A DNA stretch of 6,128 nucleotides from Chitinophagaceae bacterium. Its GTDB lineage: Bacteria; Bacteroidota; Bacteroidia; Chitinophagales; Chitinophagaceae. The notes beneath the pieces are model-generated. The model had not been told where the DNA came from. It did not search any database and saw nothing but the letters and a program-made list of their open reading frames with translations. The translations under genes were made by a program, and so were the position numbers. Shown piece after piece: positions 1-5,152 of this stretch. Numbering within the stretch: the stretch's first letter is position 1; every line of letters begins with the position of its first letter. The stretch lies in contig JAACZX010000150.1 in NCBI GenBank assembly GCA_009996555.1, positions 1-6,128 on the forward strand, given 5' to 3'.

Positions 1-1
1 G

Positions 2-1012
2 TATGTTTCTCCATCACAAATAAAACTCTTTGGTTTAAAGACAGGTGATACTGTTGATGGTACGGTGCGTCCGCCAAAAGAAGGCGAAAAATATTTTGCA
101 TTACTGAAGGTAGATACCATCAATGGTAAACGTCCGGAAGAAGTGCGTGACCGTGTACCGTTTGATTACCTGACACCTTTGTTCCCGTTTGAAAAATTAA
201 ATCTTTCAACAACATCCAGCAATTACAGTACACGTATCATGGACCTGTTTACACCAATAGGTAAAGGTCAGCGTGGATTGATTGTTGCCCAACCAAAAGT
301 GGGTAAAACAGTTTTGCTGAAAGAAGTGGCCAACGCCATTGCAGAAAACCATCCTGAAGTTTATTTGATCGTATTACTGGTTGATGAACGTCCGGAAGAG
401 GTAACTGATATGGAACGCAGTGTAAAAGCAGAAGTGGTGGCATCTACATTTGATGAGCCTGCTGAAAAACACGTGAAAGTATCCAGCATCATTTTACAGA
501 AAGCAAAACGCCTGGTTGAGTGCGGACATGATGTGGTGATCCTGCTCGATTCTATTACACGTTTGGCACGTGCGCATAATACTGTTGCACCTGCAAGTGG
601 TAAAGTATTGAGTGGTGGTGTGGAAGCAAATGCGATGCAAAAACCAAAACAATTCTTTGGTGCAGCACGTAAAATTGAAAACGGCGGATCATTAACCATT
701 CTTGCCACTGCACTTGTTGATACAGGCAGTAAAATGGATGAGGTGATCTTTGAAGAATTTAAAGGTACCGGTAACATGGAACTTGCTCTTGACCGTAAAC
801 TGGCAAACCGACGCATTTTCCCTGCTATTGATATTGTGGCATCCAGCACACGACGTGATGATCTGTTGCTTGATAAAGACACAGCAAAACGCATGTGGGT
901 ATTACGTAAGCACATGGCCGATATGAATACGGAAGAAGCGATGAATACGTTATTACAACATATGCGTGGAACAAAAGACAATAATGAGTTCCTCATCAGC
1001 ATGAACGGATAA
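2..1012 (+). CDS. rho: Transcription termination factor Rho (5' partial)
   Basis: This is the hexameric RNA helicase that ends transcription in a factor-dependent way, acting on C-rich nascent RNA in the cytoplasm. The gene is open from the left edge (first full codon at base 2, a Tyr) and 336 residues are visible. The first 40 or so ([16 protein letters not shown], then [10 protein letters not shown]) are the end of the N-terminal cold-shock-like RNA-binding domain. The RecA-type ATPase follows. It has Walker A AQPKVGKT at visible residues 96-103, VDERPEEV near 127-134, Walker [10 protein letters not shown] near 178-186 and the Q-loop [13 protein letters not shown] near 200-212. The R-loop [10 protein letters not shown] is near 252-261 and the arginine-finger region STRRDD near 282-287. 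All catalytic motifs match the E. coli protein closely. A GTG at base 65 is an internal Val codon, not the start. Nothing suggests a defect. The missing N-terminus probably includes the long extension usual in Bacteroidota Rho, but that is not visible here. Confidence 0.98.
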   Translation, partial: YVSPSQIKLFGLKTGDTVDGTVRPPKEGEKYFALLKVDTINGKRPEEVRDRVPFDYLTPLFPFEKLNLSTTSSNYSTRIMDLFTPIGKGQRGLIVAQPKVGKTVLLKEVANAIAENHPEVYLIVLLVDERPEEVTDMERSVKAEVVASTFDEPAEKHVKVSSIILQKAKRLVECGHDVVILLDSITRLARAHNTVAPASGKVLSGGVEANAMQKPKQFFGAARKIENGGSLTILATALVDTGSKMDEVIFEEFKGTGNMELALDRKLANRRIFPAIDIVASSTRRDDLLLDKDTAKRMWVLRKHMADMNTEEAMNTLLQHMRGTKDNNEFLISMNG

Positions 1013-1036
1013 TTTCATCATTTAAAAAGCAAATAC

Positions 1037-1345
1037 ATGAAACATCTTTTTCTATTCTTTCTTGTCTGTTCACTTGTGGCCTGCAGTAATTCACAACAAT
1101 CAGATAATGAAAAACAGAGCAGTGAATCAAAAATTGAGATCAAAGGCGATTCAGGTGAAATAAAGATCACGGAAGAAGGCATTTCCATTAAGGGTGGCGA
1201 CTCAGCCGGTATCAAGATCAATTCCAAAGACGGCATTAAGATCGAAGGAAAAGATGGTAAGGTAGAGATCAAAACCGATGATGGCGGTAAGATAAAAATG
1301 GAGAAGAAAGGAAAAGAAGTAAATATCCAGATCAAAGAAAATTAA
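1037..1345 (+). CDS. Small lipoprotein built of Ile/Val-Lys repeats
   Basis: This is a 102-residue protein of unknown function. Residues 1-15 form a lipoprotein signal peptide (short basic start, hydrophobic FLFFLVCSLVA) with lipobox LVAC, so Cys16 should be lipidated and the protein anchored to an envelope membrane. A Ser/Gln/Asn-rich tether covers about 17-31. The rest is about eight copies of a 7-10 residue unit of the form [IV]-x-[IV]-K followed by charged or Gly residues: IEIK at 33, IKIT at 42, ISIK at 49, IKIN at 59, IKIE at 67, VEIK at 76, IKME at 86 and VNIQIK at 95. Alternating hydrophobic and charged residues with Asp/Gly turns predict a stack of short beta strands, either a beta-helix or a flat meander. 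It starts 24 bases after rho with no terminator between, so read-through from rho is possible. A strong terminator follows it. No enzyme motif is visible. Confidence 0.85.
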   Translation: MKHLFLFFLVCSLVACSNSQQSDNEKQSSESKIEIKGDSGEIKITEEGISIKGGDSAGIKINSKDGIKIEGKDGKVEIKTDDGGKIKMEKKGKEVNIQIKEN

Positions 1346-1350
1346 ATCAT

Positions 1351-1381
1351 AAAAAGTCCCTGCAAAAACTGCAGGGCTTTT
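1351..1381 (+). terminator. Rho-independent terminator after the lipoprotein gene
   Basis: A perfect 7-bp inverted repeat, CCCTGCA (1358-1364) and TGCAGGG (1370-1376), encloses the 5-base loop AAAAC. It is preceded by an A-rich run at 1351-1355 and followed by C and TTTT (1377-1381), then a T-rich stretch. The stem starts 12 bases after the lipoprotein stop codon, so it should end the rho-lipoprotein transcript. The A-run on the other side means it could also act weakly on the - strand, but no - strand gene is nearby. The next ATG lies only 10 bases past the T-run. Confidence 0.85.
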
Positions 1382-1390
1382 GATTTTACT

Positions 1391-1579
1391 ATGTTGCAAC
1401 GCATTGGAAATATTTTCAGAACAGGTGGTCTGCTTGCATTTGTGATCATGTGCTATGCCTGGTTTTTAACCAGCAATCTGCAATTATTCCTTGTTGCAAA
1501 ACAATGCACTATCTTTTTCTTTTGTGCATCGATTGCTATATGGATCATCTCCCTTCTTGTTGCAAAACGGAATAAATAA
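1391..1579 (+). CDS. Small two-helix membrane protein, unknown
   Basis: A 62-residue reading frame from ATG to TAA, not recognised as a known family. A short basic N-terminus (MLQRIGNIFR) is followed by two hydrophobic segments, about residues 13-35 and 38-57, and a basic tail (AKRNK). This fits a hairpin inner-membrane peptide with both ends in the cytoplasm by the positive-inside rule. It begins 10 bases after the terminator T-run, with no clear ribosome-binding site and no exact TAnnTTTG box in front. Its stop codon overlaps the first bases of the mnmH promoter box, and mnmH starts 13 bases later. The amino-acid composition looks like a genuine membrane protein rather than a chance frame, but the gene is short and unsupported by homology I can recall. 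Confidence 0.55.
   Translation: MLQRIGNIFRTGGLLAFVIMCYAWFLTSNLQLFLVAKQCTIFFFCASIAIWIISLLVAKRNK
1490..1502 (+). repeat. 13-bp direct repeat, copy 1
   Basis: CTTGTTGCAAAAC occurs here and again at 1556-1568, exactly 66 bases later. Both copies are in the same reading frame of the small membrane-protein gene, where they encode LVAK. This copy is followed 16-17 bases later by TATCTTTT (1510-1517), one base away from a TAnnTTTG box. Confidence 0.6.
1556..1568 (+). repeat. 13-bp direct repeat, copy 2, overlaps possible -33 element
   Basis: This is the second copy of CTTGTTGCAAAAC. Its TTG (1557-1559) lies 17 bases before the exact TAACTTTG box at 1577-1584, so it may supply the -33 element of the mnmH promoter. 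It also encodes LVAK in the membrane-protein gene. Confidence 0.55.
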
Positions 1580-1584
1580 CTTTG
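1557..1584 (+). promoter_or_regulatory. Bacteroidota-type promoter for mnmH
   Basis: TAACTTTG at 1577-1584 is an exact match to the Bacteroidota -7 consensus TAnnTTTG, and a TTG at 1557-1559 stands 17 bases upstream in the place of the -33 element. The box ends 8 bases before the mnmH ATG, so the transcript would begin with a leader of only a few bases. The promoter lies inside the end of the upstream membrane-protein gene. Inferred from consensus only. Confidence 0.65.
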
Positions 1585-1592
1585 CACTGCTG

Positions 1593-2630
1593 ATGGCGGT
1601 TGAGAAAGTACATATTGAAGAATTTTTAGCACTGGCCGAACAGTACCCGATCCTGGATGTGCGCAGCCCCGGCGAATACAAACATGCCCATATAGACAAA
1701 GCACATTCGTTTCCTTTATTTACTGACGAAGAACGGAAAGTTGTTGGAACCACTTACAAACAACAAAGCCGTGAACAGGCTATTAAAATTGGTCTTGATT
1801 ACTTTGGCGTGAAGATGCGGAAGATGGTGGAAGAAGCTGAAGAGATAGCAAAAGCTGATAAAACAATTCTGGTTCATTGCTGGCGTGGCGGCATGCGCAG
1901 TGGTGCTGTTGCCTGGCTGCTTGATCTGTATGGTTTTAAGGTGTACCTGCTCACCGGTGGTTACAAAGCTTTCCGCAAATGGGTGCTGCAACAATTTAAC
2001 AAGGACTACCAGTTTAAAGTGCTGGGTGGTTATACGGGCAGTGGAAAATCGCTGGTACTTGAAGCATTACAAAAGAAACAACAAAACGTAATTCATCTTG
2101 AAGCGCTTGCAAGCCACAAAGGCTCAGCTTTTGGAAATCTTGGATTACCAGCACAACCGGGGCAGGAACACTTTGAAAACATGCTGGCACTTGCGCTTGC
2201 GAAAGCCGCAACTAAACCGGAACCAATTTGGGTGGAAGATGAAAGTCAGCGCATTGGTGATACAAATATTCCTATTCAGCTATGGCAGCAAATGCGGCGA
2301 CAGCCACTCCTGTTCCTTGATGTTCCTTTTGAAGAACGGCTCAGCTATCTCGTAAAAGAATATGGTCAGCACCCGAAAGAACGGCTGGTGAACGCCATTA
2401 TCCGCATCAAAAAAAGACTCGGCGGGCTTGAAACCAAAGAAGCCATCAATGCCCTTATTGAAGACCGCACTGCTGATTGTTTTCGTATCTTACTCACCTA
2501 TTACGACAAGTGGTATACTAAGGGCATGCATAATAGAGAGAACCTTACAGCGTTATTATCTAAAATACCCTGCAAAACCGTCGGTGAATCCAATATTGAT
2601 CAATTATTACAACCTGCTGAGTTGACATAA
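1593..2630 (+). CDS. mnmH: tRNA 2-selenouridine synthase MnmH/SelU
   Basis: This 345-residue cytoplasmic enzyme replaces the sulfur of 2-thiouridine with selenium, using selenophosphate, at wobble U34 of tRNAs for Lys, Glu and Gln; the route passes through a geranylated intermediate. The N-terminal rhodanese domain (about 5-130) has the DVRSPGEY motif at 22-29 and the catalytic Cys96 in VHCWRGGMRSG. The C-terminal P-loop domain has Walker A GYTGSGKS at 146-153, then LEALASHKGSAFG near 169-181 and EDESQRIG near 215-222, all characteristic of the family. Length is normal. The frame stays open upstream to a possible TTG at 1491, but family alignment begins near MAVEKVHIEEF. The ATG at 1593 also follows the promoter box directly, so I chose it. 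No Shine-Dalgarno sequence is seen. The partner gene selD lies about 2.5 kb downstream on the same strand. Confidence 0.95.
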   Translation: MAVEKVHIEEFLALAEQYPILDVRSPGEYKHAHIDKAHSFPLFTDEERKVVGTTYKQQSREQAIKIGLDYFGVKMRKMVEEAEEIAKADKTILVHCWRGGMRSGAVAWLLDLYGFKVYLLTGGYKAFRKWVLQQFNKDYQFKVLGGYTGSGKSLVLEALQKKQQNVIHLEALASHKGSAFGNLGLPAQPGQEHFENMLALALAKAATKPEPIWVEDESQRIGDTNIPIQLWQQMRRQPLLFLDVPFEERLSYLVKEYGQHPKERLVNAIIRIKKRLGGLETKEAINALIEDRTADCFRILLTYYDKWYTKGMHNRENLTALLSKIPCKTVGESNIDQLLQPAELT

Positions 2631-2655
2631 CAACGGCAGGAAAACATCGAATCGA

Positions 2656-4209
2656 ATGAAAAACTTATTACTATCCTTCTTTTTTGTTTCCCTTGTATTC
2701 AGTGGTTTTTCACAGGTAGTTACCGGTGTGTATAAGGGTAAAATGGAAGTTGACAGCCCGAAATATACTGTTGACTTTGAACTGACCTTAAAAGAAAAGA
2801 ACGGAAAACTTGTTGGTTATTGTCAGCGCCTGTTTATTGTTGAAGATATTCTTTACTACAACCTCGTGAAAGTAACAGCAAGAATTGCAGACAGTGTACT
2901 GATTGTTGAAGATGACAAATCTGTTTCCAATAATTTTAAAGAGAAGACAAGCGGTGTAAAGACAGTCATGTTTTTTAAAATTCAGAAAGACAACGATACT
3001 GTTTCTGTAATGCCGGGTGAATGGAGTACATCACGCACAAAAAAATTTCTTCCCATCACTGGTTCTGTTTCTGTTTACCGGGAACAAAATTATTTAGCAA
3101 CACAATTATACAAACGTCTCGAAGATCAACGTCTGGATAAAGAAATGCTCTTTGAAGAAAAACCAAAACCTGTTCTTGTTTCTACCACACCCAAACCACA
3201 ACCAACAGATGTAGCTTCCGCTACAACACAAACAAAAGATACTACAACAAGCAAACCACCTGTCTTAACAACACCAGACAATAAACAAACAACAGCAAAC
3301 AATAAACCAACAGTATCAACAGTAAAAGATACTATCAGCAATACGTCTGTTGCAGTAAATAAACCAAGCGATAACAAACAGCCAAACGGAGCAACTACCA
3401 AACCTGCAGAACAAAAGCCAACTGGAAATAATCCAACAAACCCGCCGGTAGTTGTTAGCAACAAACCAATAACAACAGTTGTAAAAGATACTGTCAACAA
3501 TACATCTGTTGCCAAAAACAATCAGCAACCGGTAACACAACAAACTACCGCTGCAGCGAATCAACAAGGCAGCAAGCCTCCTGTAACCAAGCCGGTAACA
3601 ACAGGAAACAAACCTTCCGTTGTTTCAACCAATAAGGATTCAGTTAACAAACAAACCGTGGCTGTAAACAATGCAAAGCCACAAACAGGAAATCCGCCGG
3701 TTGTTCAGCCAATCACAAAGCCTGCAGAACAAAAACCAACTACCGGCAACACAACAACTCCGGTTACAGATCCAACCATTAACCCATTCGGGCAAGTAAC
3801 AACAGGTAATGCATCTGCTCAACCAACAGCAACGGGTGAGCCCCCGGTTATCAATAACCCAATTATTGTAAAACGGCAGGTTGAAGTAATTGAAGCGTTG
3901 GAAGTAACTGAAGACAGTGTTGTACTTTCCTTATATGATAATGGAGAAATTGACGGCGATACTGTAAGTGTGTTTCTCAACAATGAGCTGCTTGTATCAA
4001 AAGTTGGATTAAAAGCAAGCGCCTTCAAAAAAACAATTGCCGTTGCAAAAGGCGAAGTGTTACAGCTTACCCTCTTTGCAGAAAACCTTGGCAGTATTCC
4101 TCCCAATACAGGTCTGCTTGTTATCACTACCGGAAACGAACGCTACCAGGTGCATTTCAGTGCCACACTCAACAAGAGTTCGTCCATCATGATCAGGCGA
4201 AAAGAATAA
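2656..4209 (+). CDS. Secreted two-domain protein with long Thr/Pro/Asn/Lys linker
   Basis: A 517-residue exported protein of unknown function. Residues 1-19 are a signal peptide (MKNLLLSFFFVSLVFSGFS), with predicted cleavage before Gln20. Residues 20-145 form a beta-rich domain starting VVTGVYKGKM, which looks like a lipocalin-like or other small beta fold. Residues about 168-404 are a low-complexity linker rich in Thr, Pro, Asn, Lys, Gln and Val, with three degenerate 20-residue repeats. Residues 405-517 are a second compact beta domain with LYDNGEIDGDTVSV (427-440) and AENLGSIPPNTG (475-486). Both folded domains are shared with the next gene. The Asp-rich loop could bind calcium, but that is inference. 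The start lies 25 bases after mnmH with no promoter box between, so the two are probably cotranscribed; AGGA at 2638-2641 is a distant, weak ribosome-binding candidate. It is probably periplasmic or outer-envelope, since there is no lipobox and no membrane anchor. Confidence 0.9.
   Translation: MKNLLLSFFFVSLVFSGFSQVVTGVYKGKMEVDSPKYTVDFELTLKEKNGKLVGYCQRLFIVEDILYYNLVKVTARIADSVLIVEDDKSVSNNFKEKTSGVKTVMFFKIQKDNDTVSVMPGEWSTSRTKKFLPITGSVSVYREQNYLATQLYKRLEDQRLDKEMLFEEKPKPVLVSTTPKPQPTDVASATTQTKDTTTSKPPVLTTPDNKQTTANNKPTVSTVKDTISNTSVAVNKPSDNKQPNGATTKPAEQKPTGNNPTNPPVVVSNKPITTVVKDTVNNTSVAKNNQQPVTQQTTAAANQQGSKPPVTKPVTTGNKPSVVSTNKDSVNKQTVAVNNAKPQTGNPPVVQPITKPAEQKPTTGNTTTPVTDPTINPFGQVTTGNASAQPTATGEPPVINNPIIVKRQVEVIEALEVTEDSVVLSLYDNGEIDGDTVSVFLNNELLVSKVGLKASAFKKTIAVAKGEVLQLTLFAENLGSIPPNTGLLVITTGNERYQVHFSATLNKSSSIMIRRKE
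3304..3363 (+). repeat. Linker repeat unit A (residues 217-236)
   Basis: This stretch encodes KPTVSTVKDTISNTSVAVNK. It is the first of three degenerate copies inside the linker of the secreted protein. The shared pattern is KP, then V/T residues, then KD[TS][IV], an Asn-rich step and [ST]VA. Copies start about 50-53 residues apart. Confidence 0.7.
3463..3522 (+). repeat. Linker repeat unit B (residues 270-289)
   Basis: This stretch encodes KPITTVVKDTVNNTSVAKNN, the copy closest to unit A; the core VKDT[IV].NTSVA is shared at both protein and DNA level. Between A and B lies KPAEQKPTGNN (3400-3432). Confidence 0.7.
3610..3672 (+). repeat. Linker repeat unit C (residues 319-339)
   Basis: This stretch encodes KPSVVSTNKDSVNKQTVAVNN, the most diverged copy. 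It is followed by KPAEQKPTTGN at 3718-3750, a near repeat of the 3400-3432 segment, which shows that the duplicated unit includes more than the 20-residue core. Confidence 0.6.
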
Positions 4210-4232
4210 CAGCAGCATAGCATTTGATTCTT

Positions 4233-4240
4233 TTTCTTTG
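4233..4240 (+). promoter_or_regulatory. Near-consensus promoter box before second secreted gene
   Basis: TTTCTTTG differs from TAnnTTTG at one of the six fixed bases. It ends 4 bases before the ATG at 4245, the same arrangement as at mnmH and selD. No TTG is placed suitably upstream. The gap to the preceding gene is only 35 bases, so read-through is equally likely. Confidence 0.35.
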
Positions 4241-4244
4241 TAAC

Positions 4245-5129
4245 ATGAAATGGTTGTTCCCCCTGTTCATGTTCTGCAGCAGCATTGCTGCATCTGCACA
4301 AACTGTAGCTGGTTTGTGGCGTGGTCGTTTTACAAGTAACCGGCCACTGCAGGCAATGCTTGATTACAAATACGAACTACTGCTTTTCCAGGAAGGCACT
4401 AAGATCACTGGCTATTCCTATTCAACCATGGTGAACGGAACGTTTTATGCTGTTTGCGAGATCAGCGGTAATTTATTTGATGGTTACCTCGTGGTTACAG
4501 AAAAGAAAACACTCTATCAAAATCCTCCCGGACCTGAAGGAACATTGCAAACACATATCCTTTTCATTAATGCTGATGTAACTGAAATATCAGGCGACTG
4601 GAAGCAGGCCAACAAACGGCAAACACAATTGCTTGAAGAATCCGGTAAAACATTTTTGAAAAAAGAAGATGATCCAACAAAATCAGGACTGATAAAAGTG
4701 CTGGAACAAAAAAACACTGTTCAGATCGCTACACCGGAAGAGAAACCAAAACCCACTTCTGTTCTTAACAAAGACTCGATAAGACTTTCTTCACGTGCTG
4801 TAGAAGTTGTACAAACCATTGAATTAAAAACCGACTCGGTATCATTTGAGTTATATGATGACGGTCTTGTTGATGGTGATTCTGTTTCGGTATATGTGAA
4901 CAACAGCATACTGCTGAACCGTGTTGCTGTATCAGACAAAGGCATTAAACAAACGGTTTTCGTTCCATCAACAGATGATGGTTTGCTTATCACTTTTTTT
5001 GCAGAGAACGAAGGAAGCGTTCCTCCAAACACAGGTATGCTCATCATTTATACAGCTGAAAAAAAATATGAGATCCGCTTCCGGTCCGATAATAAAAAGA
5101 GCGCAGCAATACGAATACTGAAGAAGTAA
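4245..5129 (+). CDS. Secreted two-domain protein, short-linker paralogue
   Basis: A 294-residue exported protein of unknown function, clearly a paralogue of the preceding gene. Residues 1-18 are a signal peptide ending AASA, with Gln19 as predicted first mature residue. Residues 19-140 match the N-terminal domain of the neighbour: VAGLWRGRF against VTGVYKGKM, a GY at 56-57, and ISGDWK at 115-120 against the neighbour's PGEW. The linker (about 141-183) is short and charged, including EEKPKP (165-170), which also occurs at the start of the neighbour's long linker. Residues 185-294 match the C-terminal domain: LYDDGLVDGDSVSV (203-216) and AENEGSVPPNTG (253-264). The frame stays open to a TTG at 4224, but the ATG at 4245 gives a proper signal peptide and is preferred. 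The tail ends in basic residues (IRILKK). There is no lipobox, no anchor and no enzyme motif. Confidence 0.9.
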   Translation: MKWLFPLFMFCSSIAASAQTVAGLWRGRFTSNRPLQAMLDYKYELLLFQEGTKITGYSYSTMVNGTFYAVCEISGNLFDGYLVVTEKKTLYQNPPGPEGTLQTHILFINADVTEISGDWKQANKRQTQLLEESGKTFLKKEDDPTKSGLIKVLEQKNTVQIATPEEKPKPTSVLNKDSIRLSSRAVEVVQTIELKTDSVSFELYDDGLVDGDSVSVYVNNSILLNRVAVSDKGIKQTVFVPSTDDGLLITFFAENEGSVPPNTGMLIIYTAEKKYEIRFRSDNKKSAAIRILKK

Positions 5130-5141
5130 ACAGTTCTGAAT

Positions 5142-5149
5142 TACATTTG
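5142..5149 (+). promoter_or_regulatory. Exact TAnnTTTG box at selD start
   Basis: TACATTTG is an exact match to the Bacteroidota -7 consensus and ends only 3 bases before the selD ATG at 5153. If transcription starts at the usual distance, the first base would be at or next to the A of the ATG, giving a leaderless mRNA. The upstream -33 element is not clear; CTG at 5118-5120 is the closest. The box lies in the 23-base gap after the secreted paralogue. Confidence 0.55.
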
Positions 5150-5152
5150 TGT

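Noticed and set aside
65..67. GTG at base 65 as the start of rho
   Set aside because: The residues encoded before it match conserved Rho sequence, so the gene runs in from the left edge.
361..1002. A 213-residue open frame on the - strand inside rho
   Set aside because: It is antisense to strongly conserved Rho codons, has a Ser/Arg-rich meaningless composition, and shows no motif.
1491..1592. N-terminal extension of mnmH from a TTG at 1491
   Set aside because: It would overlap the membrane-protein gene by 89 bases, lies upstream of the promoter box, and the added residues do not belong to the family.
3126..3521. A 131-residue open frame on the - strand opposite the linker
   Set aside because: The coding strand is so poor in bases that make antisense stops that a long open frame is expected; its Val/Gly/Leu-rich repetition only mirrors the linker repeats.
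3304..3672. CRISPR-like spaced repeats
   Set aside because: The repeats are degenerate, unevenly spaced, and in frame within a protein-coding linker.
3884..5126. Type IX secretion sorting domain at the C-termini of the secreted pair
   Set aside because: The ends are basic, but the shared domain is about 110 residues and lacks the usual short sorting-domain pattern such as a G-x-Y near the end, so periplasmic location is as likely.
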